64,000 bases of DNA, from NCBI GenBank assembly GCA_038373885.1, contig JAWZYV010014451.1:1302001-1366000 (forward strand), given 5' to 3'. Both the position numbers and the translations under genes were made by a program. How positions within the stretch are numbered: the stretch's first letter is position 1; each line of letters starts with the position of its first letter. The notes beneath the pieces are model-generated. The model saw nothing but the letters and a program-made list of their open reading frames with translations. It was not told where the DNA came from and did not search any database. The DNA is from Cheiracanthium punctorium. Lineage: Eukaryota > Arthropoda > Arachnida > Araneae > Cheiracanthiidae. Shown here piece by piece: positions 11,761 through 23,400 of the stretch.

Positions 11761-13466
11761 CTATGGACGACTAAAACGACCAACTTCCTTGATCCAGACG
11801 ATAGGACGTCAGGCTGATAGGACTTTTCACAAAGTACTCCCCGAGATTCTCTGCATGGCGATTACATGGTCAACTCCAATTTGAAACTAATCCTTCATCC
11901 ATGGATCCTTCATTTATGGTTTCACATCAAATTGAGTACCTGCAACAGAAACAGCTTTGAAGTATGCAAGTCAAAAGTAAGCGGGTCCAAGACAATTTAT
12001 TTCCTCCGCCAGAAAGTAAAATTTTGACCTTTTAAATCTCGCGAACCACTTTAAAACATTTCAAGATATTAATCATAAGACATAGGGTTCTACTTCGTAT
12101 AGTACACAATTTTAACAGATTCACATATTTCCTAATCTAACCTTACTAAATTAGCTGTAATGTGTACATTAAAACCTGTCCTTAAACTTTTAATGCAAAT
12201 ACTTCACTATGAAAGTTCAACAACTTTTGCAACTTGATCTGTGCAAGTTTTAAATTTAGAAATTGTTTAATTCTTAATTCGAAACAGAGACTCTACTAAA
12301 TATGCAATTGATAATCATGCGCGATACGGAACCACGATTTTTAAATAGGGAAATTAGTGAACTTAAAAGGAAATTAAAAATTCTGTGGATTATATCATTT
12401 AACCACATACAAAGTATGTACCTTTACATTTGCTAAAGTGAATTCAGTTTCTTTCAAATAACTATACTTCCATTAAACTAGATTTTTATAATAGTTTTCG
12501 AAAACCGAAAGGGCTTTAATCCATTTTGTTCAAACTAATTTTCCTTTAATAGAACAGAAAATCAAAATTTAACGTCTTCTTAAAAGTTCATATATAAGCT
12601 TATATTCCTAAATAAACCGAAGTGAGAGCTCCGGTTAATTGTTAAGGTCCTGATCCAGAAATAAAAAGTGTTAGTAAAATGAAGTGGGGGAAAAAAATAA
12701 GGCTGCTTATTGAGAATAGAGTGCTCACACTGTCAGAAACCGACAGTGCCAGCAAACATTTCTCTTACCTGCCAAGAATTTAAAAAACACATAGGACAGC
12801 AAAAAAGTCTCTGGATCAGTACCGTAAACAAAAAACCCGAGCTGATCTTTTTACTTTGAATACTTTTCGGTACAGTATAATTAGTAAATTCCTCGTCCAT
12901 TTAAGTTATTCATCCAAGAGAAAGTAACTCACGTCATCATTTATACTATATCCGACTACAGAGATATTTCTTCACTACAGGTATTGAATATACATTCATT
13001 TTTGAAAAACTTCAAACCACTGACTAAATCTGAAATTTAGTTTTAAATATCCAGACATAAATCAATTAGTAGACTCCACTAAAACGGCATGTATTTGCGT
13101 AAACTACTAAAGTATTTCAATAATATATACTAAAGCAATGGAATACAATTTTTACTTATTAAAAATTCTTACTTATTACTGCTTCATATACTCGCCACTA
13201 TAACCATGGAAAAATCTGAAAGAATATCTAGAAAACATTGTTTTAACTGCAAAGACTAACCTATCTTGCGGGTATTTCTCACACACAAATTAATATAACT
13301 AAAACTAAACCAACCGGCATTCCCACTCAAAAGAGTATTTTCGATATGTTTTTATCTTCCAAAGTCTTCAATACAATTTTAGAATATCTACCTCTAACCA
13401 GAAGGTAACGAAAATACCAAGCATTTTAAAGATTTATTCATTCAATCGAAGATTTATTCACTCAAT
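11761..13466. other. AT-rich stretch without genes
   Basis: No gene is seen. A small hairpin, CACTGTCAGAAACCGACAGTG, lies at about 12727-12747. Confidence 0.45.
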
Positions 13467-13627
13467 TACCGTATATGCCGGCGTATATCACGCATCAGTA
13501 AACTTAGGCTATGTCAAGAAATGTATTTTATATTCAGCATTTTATATTCTGTGTATAACACGCACACGAAAAAATTAAGTAATTTTCCGAAGTTTAAAGT
13601 GCGTGTTATACGCCGAGATAAAGGTAT
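13467..13627. mobile_element. Short MITE with CGGCGTATAACACGCA-type ends
   Basis: The left end TACCGTATATGCCGGCGTAT is matched in inverted orientation by the right end, GCGTGTTATACGCCGAGATA followed by AAGGTA. This gives imperfect TIRs of about 28 bases in a 160-base element. A second inverted CACGCAC/GTGCGTG pair lies inside (13559-13611). Non-coding; superfamily not assigned. Confidence 0.55.
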
Positions 13628-14908
13628 ATTAAGAGACTGAATTAATGTTTGACCTTCTCATTTTTAAAATTAAAATGTTTAAAAACCAATAGTTTAACTG
13701 CGTGCTCATTACACCAACATTTACTTCATTCGGCCGACGCCAAACACCCAGCCATTAAACCTACATTATTTTGGAATAACCCACAGCCCTCTGTTTCATT
13801 TTATGTACAAGTATTTTAAAGTGAGTATCACGTAAATATCATGCCGTCAAATGATTTATGGGAAGTTCTGTACCAGAAGAAACACTATGCTTCAAGTTTC
13901 ATTCTATATTAGTACATTATGTTATATTAGTCTGTTAGTATATTACGTATGTTAAGGTGTTAGGCATATGTTAATTTGAAATCGCTTATAAGCATTCTGC
14001 ACATAATAGATCTGGCACAGAACTAGCATAAATTAAATAAAACACTTTTAGTTACAACAATCTATGATTGTGATGGAGCTTAGATACATCATGGTATGTT
14101 GCCCTCTAACGGAAGTTCGATATAATTTATTTAATCCTTATCTTCAAACTTAACTAGCCATACACCACAATAATAGTCACACACTGCCTTAGTAGCAGGG
14201 TTAAGTCGGTTCTTCTGCAAATTATAGCTTTTCAAACAGGATAGTTATCTCAAACAGATTAGTTTTAAAGAGAATACTCATCCCTTTAATTAAATTAACC
14301 TACAGTCGTTTACACGGAATAGTTCATTAATAAACACTTTCCGCTGTTTCATAAAAATTTCAAATAGGAATAGGGCTCTAATAAGCTTCAGTTCTAATGT
14401 CCATGTTAAAAATACTGTCCTCTATATTCAAAACAAGTTTCACTCTAGCAAACATTATGACTAAAGTCTCCCAATATTTTAGACCAATATCGGCGTGAAA
14501 GTTTAGAGTCTAAAACAAATAGACATTAATAAATATTGTAAAACTTTCACCTAGGCAAACTTAAAGCAGCATCGCATAACTTCGTCAGATGAAAAAGTCA
14601 GCGGTCTTCACACCCCATCTCGTTTTCACTCGATACAAAAAGTTAGCACAAAGTCTCTGGAGATTATTTATAACGGTCCAGCATGGTTTGAATTTTTCTG
14701 TGAATAATAACACGAATTTAACCGTAGACTTGGAGTTCTAATCTGCCATGCTATTTTAAACAAACAATCGGAATTGAGACGTCATCCGAAACTCAGCTCT
14801 AAACGAAATTCGTCAATTTCGGAAACTCCTCCGAACCTAACATATTACCGATTTCTTTTGGCAAGGTAAGTATGACGTCGATTTGATGTCACAAATCCGA
14901 AAATCCGT
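13628..14908. other. AT-rich stretch without genes
   Basis: I see no gene, TIR element or SINE here. Confidence 0.4.
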
Positions 14909-14912
14909 TTAA

Positions 14913-15188
14913 CCTTTTAGTGCCCAGCGATCTACTTGTAGATCGTCACGAAATTTGTAAGTCACTCAAATATTTAAGCATTAGTTTATTTCCCTAGTTT
15001 AATTTCTTGAATAATAAATCTGATTTCCACAAACAACAAATTTAGATGAGAAAATTTCCCTGTCTTATTCAAAATTTTAGAAAAAAAAATTTACGTCCTT
15101 CATCCCAGACAATGTCGGAAACTTATTTATCACTTCTGGCATCAACATAAATTTGAGAGTGTGCTGAAAAAGGTTGGGCGCTAATGGG
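14913..15188. mobile_element. TTAA-flanked MITE (piggyBac type), 276 bp
   Basis: TTAA stands on both sides (14909-14912 and 15189-15192). The ends are CCTTTTAGTGCCCAGCG and, inverted at the right, GGTTGGGCGCTAATGGG. TTAA targets and CCC...GGG ends are the hallmark of piggyBac-type elements. The interior resembles the next element (ATAATAAATCTGATTTCCAC against ATAATAAAATTGATTCCCAC; both have AATGTCGGAAA and TCTGGCATCAA/TCAGGCATCAA). No coding sequence is present. Confidence 0.75.
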
Positions 15189-15249
15189 TTAAACGTATAT
15201 GGCATACTCCAGCAGAAACTGATCGATATTACACTAATCTACATTTTAA

Positions 15250-15539
15250 CCCTTTGACGCCCAGCGTCCTTTTTGAGACTGTCACAAAACTGATCGGTCG
15301 CGAAAATAGATAATCATTAATTTATTCTCCTATTGTAATTTCTGGAATAATAAAATTGATTCCCACAAAATACACAGCAAACAATTAAATAAAATGCGAA
15401 TCTTCTTTCATTTTTTCATTTTTTTTTAGAAAAAAGAAACCTGTCTTCTTTGGACTCCTAAATGTCGGAAATAGTGTTTATCTCTTCAGGCATCAATATA
15501 AATCGGAGAATGTCATGAAAGGGACCGGACGCTGATGAT
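15250..15539. mobile_element. TTAA-flanked MITE (piggyBac type), 290 bp, sister of previous
   Basis: TTAA occurs at 15246-15249 and 15540-15543. The left end is CCCTTTGACGCCCAGCG; the right end CGGACGCTGATGAT has decayed from the expected inverted GGGCGCTAATGGG. It is colinear with 14913-15188, in the same orientation and 57 bases apart, which suggests tandem duplication or two insertions into nearby TTAA sites. Confidence 0.7.
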
Positions 15540-15543
15540 TTAA

Positions 15544-16162
15544 CCCTTCATAAGGCGAGTTTATGTGCAGAGAGTCGAAAGTACTTGGAATTTTTTTGGC
15601 CCGATTTTTTTTTTTTGATTAATTCATATATTTTCCCTCTACTGTAATGTCCCACGTGAAAATTGGAGAAACAAGTATTAAACAAATATAGAAATTTTGC
15701 AGGAGAATACATTAATTATTCACAAAGTCGGAAAATTACCTACTGCTTGTACACGGAATTAAACGCAAAAGTAAACTAAAAGCGATGATTCCTATGCTCA
15801 ATTTTCGAGTAATTAATCGAGTTTTCTTTAAAATTACGAATGAAAGAAAAGTTCATAAGCCAAATATAATTTAGAATCTAGATGTATGAAAAAATATACA
15901 TCCAATATAACTGAACAAAAATCAGAAAATTTGCTAATGATAATTGATTTCTGTATTTAATAGACTGTAGGGGGGTAAGTATTCTTACCACAGCCTCATA
16001 AAGAGTTTAGCTGAGCCGTTAAATCGTACATAAAACGAAGAAGGGAATTTTTCCAAGTGCTTTCATACTTTTTCGAGTACCAACAATAACTAATTAAACA
16101 TGTTCCAGTTTTTGCACGAAAACTAGTGACACGAGTTCACCATGTTTGCGAAATCGAAGTTA
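15544..16162. other. AT-rich stretch, possible further decayed TTAA element
   Basis: Directly after the second TTAA, CCCTTCATAAGGCGAG could open another TTAA element. A weakly inverted counterpart (CAGCCTCATAAAGAG near 15992) lies upstream of a TTAA at 16019-16022. The match is too poor to call. No gene is seen. Confidence 0.25.
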
Positions 16163-16918
16163 GGCTGCATTCGTAAACGCCAACACTCGTGCAATGAGTT
16201 TCCATCTAAGGCGTTCGTAAAGGAAACTGAGTGCATACAGTTTTTAAACTAGAGCGTTCGTATACAAAACTGAGTGCGATTAGTTTCAAACGAAATAAAC
16301 CAATCTTGGCTAAGGTTTCGTCAGTTGTTTAGAAGATACACTTGCTGCACATTGTTGTTGTTTTCAAATGACGTCCGTTGTTATGGAAAAGTATGTTGTT
16401 GTGAAAAGTATTTTACGTTTTCTAAAGCTACAAATATTATTTTTTCGAGGAGGAAATTCATGCTTACGTTAGAAAATGCTACGAAGGTACATATTTTTTC
16501 AAAGATAATCATTTTCTTGTATTTTTCATTTTAGTAAATTCAAAAATGCATGTTTAGTGTTGAGATTGAAGTTGATTTAATCCATTATTAGCGAAATTTG
16601 AGCTTCTCTTGCTAAATGCTTTTGAAAAAATGAAGTTTAAGTAGAAATTTCTAAATTTTGATTTGTGCACTTCAATTATGGCCACTCTTTCTTTTAAAAA
16701 TCCTGTTGATTTTGTATTGAGTATGTACTAAAAACTCTCAGCAAAGTTAACACATTCGCGAGTTGTAAACAAACACGTCTCCTAGGCGACGAAACTAAAT
16801 AAACTGAAGTTGTTCGTAAAGTCAAAGGAAACTTATAACCACTGACAGCACTAAACACAGGCATTCCAGTTTTCTTACGAAAACTCGTGCAACGAGTTTG
16901 TCGTTTACGAATGCAGCC
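16163..16918 (+). mobile_element. PIF/Harbinger-type MITE, 756 bp, TTA target duplication
   Basis: Begins GGCTGCATTCGTAAACG and ends CGTTTACGAATGCAGCC, with TTA directly on both sides (16160-16162 and 16919-16921). GGC...GCC ends with a 3-base TWA target duplication are typical of PIF/Harbinger elements. Sub-terminal blocks such as ACTCGTGCAATGAG and GCGTTCGTATACAAAACTGA recur. The open frame inside (16274-16534) is not a recognisable protein. The sister copy at 18849-19595 is in opposite orientation at roughly 75-80% identity by eye. Confidence 0.8.
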
Positions 16919-16964
16919 TTAGTCTGCAACTGTTGTAATACGTATGTTGTGTTTGGAACACTAA

Positions 16965-17243
16965 CCCATTTGTGGAGACCAGATATTTTTGCGACTTTCT
17001 TCGATTTTTGCTAATACCAGCAATAATAGATAAATTCCCGATGTCAACTTCTTGAACAAGGGATGATTTCTTTTAAAATAATTATGTATAAAAATTGAAA
17101 TGCCTACATCCTATCTGGTCACGTAAAAATATTTTGTAGAGTTGAGGTTCAATACTCGTGAATAAAGGCTAGGAAAAATAAATAACGTTTTCGAGTGATA
17201 GCGAAAATGCCGTCCCAAAAAAGGGACGCTAGGCATAAATGGG
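16965..17243 (+). mobile_element. TTAA-type MITE, 279 bp (sister of 36.9-kb element)
   Basis: CCCATTTGTGGAGACCAG begins it and CTAGGCATAAATGGG ends it. Flanks CTAA and TAAA are degraded from TTAA. Interior blocks ATTTTTGCGACTTTCTTCGA, CAGCAATAATAGATAAATT, CTCGTGAATAAAGGCTAGG and AATGCCGTCCCAAAAAAGGG are shared with 36916-37179. Non-coding. Confidence 0.75.
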
Positions 17244-17304
17244 TAAATTTTTGGACTTGCATGTTTAGTTTCAAGAATCCGGTTATAAATACTATTGGAA
17301 TAGT

Positions 17305-17700
17305 AGCGTAGCCAGGATTTTATTTTTTTTGGGAAGCGGGAGGGGCTGAGTACCACATTGTAAGTTAAAGTTCAATTGTAAGGTAAATATCAAACGGTCT
17401 CGGGTTCGAGTCCCATCGCGCATCCGTGGACCTAACCATTCGATGTTTTCTCAGAAACTTAGCATAAATACGGGTTAGGACCTCTTAGAAAGACTCCACA
17501 CACACACACACACACGGAGGGCAATCCCCTTCTGTTGTCCTTCTGACGAGGATTTGTAAGCGGTTACGATCCAAGTACAGAAATCCGATATGCATGTTCA
17601 CAGCAACAACAACAATAAATATCAAATTTTAAGCTAAGTAATGCGTCCCATTTCGGGGGGAGGGGCTGCAGTCATCTCAGCTGCCCCTCTGGCGACACCT
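17305..17700 (+). repeat. Dispersed repeat (GTAGC-CCAGGATTTTATTTT family), copy 2, split by a SINE
   Basis: Opens TAGTAGCGTAGCCAGGATTT and is colinear with 7743-7895. The SINE at 17395-17615 interrupts it, and after the SINE the repeat resumes with its TAAATATCAAA duplicated. The closing part, GGGGCTGCAGTCATCTCAGC, is comparable with GGGGCTGCAGCCACCACCAT in copy 1. Confidence 0.6.
17395..17615 (+). mobile_element. Family B SINE (tail type 1), 5'-truncated, 11-bp TSD
   Basis: TAAATATCAAA occurs immediately before (17384-17394) and after (17616-17626), a clean 11-bp TSD confirmed by the uninterrupted sister repeat at 7.8 kb. The element starts in the B-box (GGTCTCGGGTTCGAGTCCC), so the A-box half of the head is missing. 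The body has TACGGGTTAGGACCTCTTAG and a (CA)n expansion at about 17497-17514. The tail is GTCCTTCTGACGAGGATTTG, then GCATGTTCACAGCAACAAC. Truncation at the 5' end and a variable-length TSD indicate LINE-type retroposition. Confidence 0.85.
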
Positions 17701-18848
17701 CTGTGTTGAACAAAAGTTATCGACATATTAAAATGGCTAATTTGCATTCAAAATTACATGAACAAGAATTTACCACATTATTTCTTACGGTTTTTCAAAT
17801 TGCGGTGCCCCTCTCTAAATTGCATGTGTGCGACCGCACACGTCACACACGCCTTAAGGCCATTGCCCATACCCAGCGACCGTCGTGGTTACAATGTATT
17901 TGAATGGGGATATTTGGCCGGGTCTTGACGCGGCGACCCTCTACCGAACAATAGATGGTGTGTGAAACCACAAGTGTGAAAACCGCAATATCATCCACGG
18001 TCCCCAATTACCTATTGTCCGGAGTATATCCTTCTTTCTCTGCGGTGCGAAAAATTTATTGCTTACAAGTGATAATTGGTTCCGCTACTGGCACCCTACT
18101 GCTGGCGACAAGCGACCGTCTCTCGATGTGGAAAGCGGCCTTTAGGCCGACTCTGCTGCCACAAGCATGCCCATTTGAAAATGGAGTGTTCTCACTCGTT
18201 TAGTGTACGGTAATGGATGAGAAACAGATTATGAGCAGCAATTAGTGCATAGAATTACTCTAAATTTGAAAGGTATTATGTATTTAAGGCAAGCTAGTCG
18301 AAGGCTACTGACTAGAGGGGAATGTTTTTATGCGAAAGACTATTTAAGAGGTTCTAACTCGTATTCTGGTTTTAACACTTACATCTGGAAAAAAAACCAA
18401 AACTCCAGACTGTTAGATTGGCAGCCTTGCGGCAGGCCAAAACTCTGACTTTTCACCCACCTACCATTGCAGTGCCTTATCATTAGCAGTGCCTACCATT
18501 GCAGTGCCCACTCAGCCATGATGGGGTCCTAAATTTGAAAGAAAATGGCATGCAGGCCATGGTGAAGAACACCAAGAAAACTCTTCGGAAAATCAAAGAT
18601 AATGGCCCATTAACAGTCACATAATTAGATTTTTCTGAAGATAATAAAATAAAGATTTTGCTTAACAATATTCAGTGTTTTATTTACTTTTACAACCCAC
18701 GGCCCTTTGATTTTCTCCCAAGACTTCAAGTGACACCCGTTGCAATTCCAATAATAGCAAAAGTATGTATTTATAGAATCATTATTTTCTTTCGTAATTT
18801 GTGTACGACTCCTGAAACTCAATCATCCGACGAGATTTGTCCCTTCGA
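17701..18848. other. GC-richer unassigned DNA between two inverted MITEs
   Basis: About 17800-18200 is clearly GC-richer than its surroundings, with a GTGTGCGACCGCACAC palindrome near 17825-17840 and a GCGGCCTTTAGGCCG palindrome near 18136-18150. At 18460-18510 the 16-mer TACCATTGCAGTGCCC recurs in variant forms. Short frames here show no motif. It could be a decayed DNA transposon, but no ends were recognised. Confidence 0.35.
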
Positions 18849-19595
18849 GGGTGCATTCGTAAACGACAAACTCGTTGCTCCGGTTTTCGTAAGAAAACTG
18901 GAATGCGTTTGTTCAGTGCTATCAGTTTCTTTTGCCTTTACGAAACAACTTCAGTTAATTTAATTTCATCGCCTAGGAGATGTGTTTGTTTACAATTAGT
19001 GTCTGTTGTTATTTTTTGTCGAGGAGAGTTTTCAGTACATACTCAATGTAAAATCAACAGGATTTTAAAGGAAAGAATGGGCATAATTGAAGTGCACATA
19101 TTAAAATTTGGAAATTTCAACTTAAACTGGCATTTTTTCAAAAGTATTTAGCAAGAGAAGTTCAAATTTCGCTAATAACGGTTTAAACCAACTTCAATCT
19201 CAAAAATAAAAACATGCATTTTTTAATTTACTAAAATGGAAAGTACAAGAAAATGGTTACCATTGAAAAATTCTGCACATTCGTTGCAGCTTCTAGCGTG
19301 TGCGTTAATTTCCTCCTCGAAAAAATAATATTGGCAGCTTCAGTAAACTGAAGATTCTTTTCATAACAACGGACGCCATTTCATAACAACGGCAACAACG
19401 TGCAGAAAGTGTATCTTCTCAACAACTAGATGAACCTGCTCCGTGCTCAGCTTACTTAGTCTGAAACTAAATGCACTCAGTTTTGTATACGAACGCTCTA
19501 GTTTATAAACAGAATGCACTCAGTTTCTGTTACGAACACCTTATATGGAAGCTCGTTTCACGAGTGTAACTGGTTTGTCGTTTACGAATACGGCC
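18849..19595 (-). mobile_element. PIF/Harbinger-type MITE, second copy, inverted
   Basis: GGGTGCATTCGTAAACGACA at the left and GTTTACGAATACGGCC at the right are slightly decayed versions of the ends at 16163 and 16918. The minus strand is colinear with 16163-16918: GCGTTCGTATACAAAACTGA, GAGAAGATACACTTTCTGCA and TTTTTTCGAGGAGGAAATT correspond. The 3-base TSD is no longer readable. Open frames inside it are by-products. Confidence 0.75.
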
Positions 19596-19871
19596 ATTGA
19601 AATGTAGTTTAATTCAGCGAACATTTATTTTTATACTTCCGACACTCTTCAGAATAAAATGCTTAAATGTTGTACATAAACTAAATAATGCATAGGACAC
19701 ATTTTACTTAATGGGAATTTTCTTGTACAGGGGTCGTTTAAAATTTTTAATTTTGCATTTATTTAGATTTTATGTCCCAGAATTTTTTATCGATACCATA
19801 AAATGCTGTATCTTTTTTTACGTAACTGTAGTTTATTGCATAGGTCCATGATTAATATTTAAGGACATATA

Positions 19872-20264
19872 CAGGGTGATTCGTAATTAGTTTTACAAAC
19901 TTTTAGAAGAGGTAGGGTACACTAAGATGGTTCAGAATCGCGTAACAATCACTTTAGAAGAAGTGTGCATCTATTCTTAACCAATTTTTATAAACAGTGG
20001 GCTTTCCTCCGATAATTTCATCAATGTATTGAAAGAAAAAATTTCGAATTAACAATTTTTATCAAGTGCAATCGATGAAAGATGGATTAGTTTTTGAAAA
20101 TCCATGGTCGGAAAGTTTACTATTACTCAACACTTCTTTTAACGTGATTATTAAACAGGTAATGAAGACGACGTTTCCAACCGCGCATTGCTACATAATT
20201 CTGAACCGACTTGGTGAATCCTACCCCTCCTAAAAGTTTTTTAAACTAATATTGAATCACCTTG
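19872..20264. mobile_element. CAGGGTGATTC MITE, 393 bp, TA target, long TIRs
   Basis: TA flanks both ends (19870-19871 and 20265-20266). The left end CAGGGTGATTCGTAATTAGT and the inverted right end CAAGGTGATTCAATATTAGT continue to pair imperfectly for about 80 bases; both include ACTTTTAG and GGTTCAGAAT. TA targets fit Tc1/mariner-type mobilisation. Related copies lie at 45750-46174 and 49890-50033, sharing GTGATTATTAAACAGGTAA and a GACGACGTTTCCAACC-like block. Confidence 0.8.
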
Positions 20265-20357
20265 TATAGTGAAATTCTAGATCAGCGTTTTTGGGACACA
20301 TCATACATAGTTACAGCGATAAATTTCATGTAAATTGTACTGTTTAAAAACAGAAGA

Positions 20358-20466
20358 TTTGTATTTGGATCAACTAGATTTGTAGATTTGTAGATTTGTA
20401 GATTACTAGATTTACTAGATTTGTAGATTTGTATTTGGAGAAATAGATTTGTATTTGGATCAACAG
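20358..20466. repeat. Irregular minisatellite of AGATTTGT units
   Basis: AGATTTGT and the variants AGATTACT and AGATTTACT recur from 20378 to 20450. The array is flanked by two copies of TTTGTATTTGGATCAAC (from 20358 and 20450). The flanking direct copies suggest local slippage duplications. Confidence 0.65.
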
Positions 20467-20470
20467 AAGA

Positions 20471-23400
20471 TGCGAAGACATAATTTTTAGTGAAAAATAA
20501 AAGTGGAAGCCATGTACTAAAACATGTCTGACGATAGTGTGATTTTAGTGGAAAACAAACGGTCTTAAGCGGGTAGTTCTTGGCTATATGACTCTTGCAA
20601 TATTGTTTTCAAGCAAAGCAGTTAAATTTTTACTGAGCTACAAGGAAAAAACTTTTTTCTGTCAAATAGTTCCTTGTGGTGAATCTTCCCTATCATTACT
20701 AAAAATTAACTACTGCTAAAAAGAAAAACAGAAATGCTTGTATGTGGTTGAATTAAGGTGATAGTTCGCTTATTCTGCTACAAAACGAATTGAGTAGAAA
20801 ACAATTTCCTATCTATAAGTTCTGTTTATCCTTTACTTAACAGCCTACATTAGGAGGACTTTCTAAGAGAAAATCGTTAAATACTTTTCGAAATTTTTTT
20901 TCCAGAAATGTTAAAATACTGCTAAATTAAGAAGAATAGCCCTGGAACATCAGTTACAGTAAAAAGATAAGTAAATACCTCAAAAGGTTTCTGATTTCAA
21001 TACTTACGATGCTTAGTAGATATTTACCTAGGTTCAAACTGTCTGATGCATTTTTAATTAGTTTTCAGTGATTTTAGTGATAATAATCTACATTTTGTAA
21101 TTCACAACACTTCACAGCATTGATTTAAATAAACGTGTAAATCGAAACAGGCAGTGAATTCTAAACGCTATAATCATTCGCTGCTCTAGCAGAAATGTTT
21201 TATTATGATACTCTTAACATCCTAAATTTTTAGACGGTATTTAATACTATTAATATTTATATTTTATGCTGCTACCAATCTATCTCTACCGAATACTTTT
21301 AAATGTCTTAATCTAGTATAATGTATTTTAAGTAACAAAATAAGTACTAAAAGGTTCCTCTTTTAAAAACAGTTGCAGATAAAATGTCATCGTTTTTAGA
21401 GAGACTTATTTAAAAAAACGCAATAAAAAATACTTTAATTCCCTTTTTAGAAATATAAATAAACGGTAATTGCTTTTTTCTCCCGTGATCAATTAACTTT
21501 ATATCACCTTTTTTATCTTTCAGACGCTTTCTTGAATCATTAAAATATAAGAACAAGCTTCTGGGGTCAATGATGTCTATTACAACAAAACGTCTTAGTC
21601 TTATTTTTATGCATCTTATCTTTTGAACTTTAATGGGCCACTCAACTTTTTAAATATTTTTGGATCCATGCCGTCAGTAAGTATTTTTAAATGAACTTAA
21701 AAAATGATTAAAAGTTAAATTTTACATTGCCAGCTTACAAAAGAATATTACTTCTCTTATAGGTTCTGAAGAATTATATACATTAAAACAGTGGTGGCTT
21801 ATTTTTAAAGAAAAATGCTTTATTGAGTTGCATTTGTTAATTAACTCCATCAAATTAATTCCAAGTAAGCGAGATAACTTCTGAATATTGACTTATCCAG
21901 GTTGAAAACTAAAATGGGGGATGCATTGTTTTTTTTAATTTAACGGCTGTTATAGAGCTATTTCAATAAGTAGAATTAATAAACCTTCTATGCAATTTTA
22001 AGTATCTTTCCATGTAAACGACTATTGTGCAATCCCTGAAACGTGCAAGAGACAGTATCTGATAAATAAAACATTCAGAGCGGCGATTTTGTTACTTTAC
22101 ACCGGTTTCTTGACTGCCTGGTGAAAATTTGAAGTGTTTTAACATACTCTGTATACAAATCCTGCACTCTTTTTTCACGGAAATGCAAAAGATGCTCTAA
22201 GCAATTAAACTGATGCGCATTGCGCTTACAATATATATTTTTTTAAATAGTACTTCATAGAAATTTGTAGTTTTACTTTTTCAACAGTAATTTATCACTT
22301 TTACTTAGCAATCAAAATTTTTTAAGAACTTGTAAAGCTCTGTTTATTTTTAACTAAAACGTATTTTGTAGGTTTTTGGAGTTTTTTAGCGTATAATTTA
22401 ATATTGATGTGTTACAACAAAAATAATTTTTGAAAAATCTTTGAGTTTCAATCAGAAAACATTGTCAAAAGTTATAAAACTTAAATTTATATTATGAAAA
22501 GAATGTTTCATATTCTTGCATGTATATTTCCAAATTAGCTGTACATTTTTAACTGCATTATACTTATAATTTAATAGAGAGTTTAAAAAATCTTCGACAG
22601 GTATATTAAAAGCAATAGTCAATGAAACCCAAGAAATTAATGAAATTATTCTTAAATAAGCTTTTATATTTTCTTGCCAAATCATTAACATGCCGAAAGA
22701 AAATTGGTTAGATAATCGATAGAAAAAAATCAACCTTTTTTATGTTTATACAATCAGTATACAGAAAAGAAGTAATTTATTGCACTGAAAATATTCAATC
22801 CATTTTAATATTTTACACTTGTATGTAATTATAATTAAAATTTATGTGTATTTGCTTCCTTTTTCTGGACACAATATATTCTCTCGAATGTATATTGATT
22901 CTAAATGAAAATGCAAAATAATGAACAAAAAAAATTTAATTTAATATATTCACGATTAAAAAAATAACCACAATTTATCACCAATAAAAGCAAATATTAA
23001 AGCAAAAAAGAAAATGGGAAACCGCCTTTAAACATTCTCTTGCTGCTCACCTCATTCCACCCTTTTGTTAAAGCTGTAGTTACGTAATTAGTTTCGTTAA
23101 AACTAATCCCTGGTTCTCTAATTTAATCCGAAGAAGGTAAAAAAAACGTGAGAGAATAGAAGGTACTGGTCAGGAGGTTAAGATTGATTAATGGGATGAA
23201 AAAAGTAAGGTGCCAATAAAAATGGTCCTATTGAGAAGTTTTACAAAGGATTCTCGGTAATTTGTTAGGACTAGAGCTTTAGGAAAGAATGCATCCTGTT
23301 CTTTTATCTTTTTTTCTTTAGGATTGTTCAACTTTATTGATTAAGATATCGTGAATGTTTAAGGAAAATTATCTACCCTTAAGGATAAATAATTGTTATA

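Noticed and set aside
15544..16022. Third TTAA element in a row
   Set aside because: The left end CCCTTCATAAGGCGAG is suggestive, but no convincing inverted right end was found.
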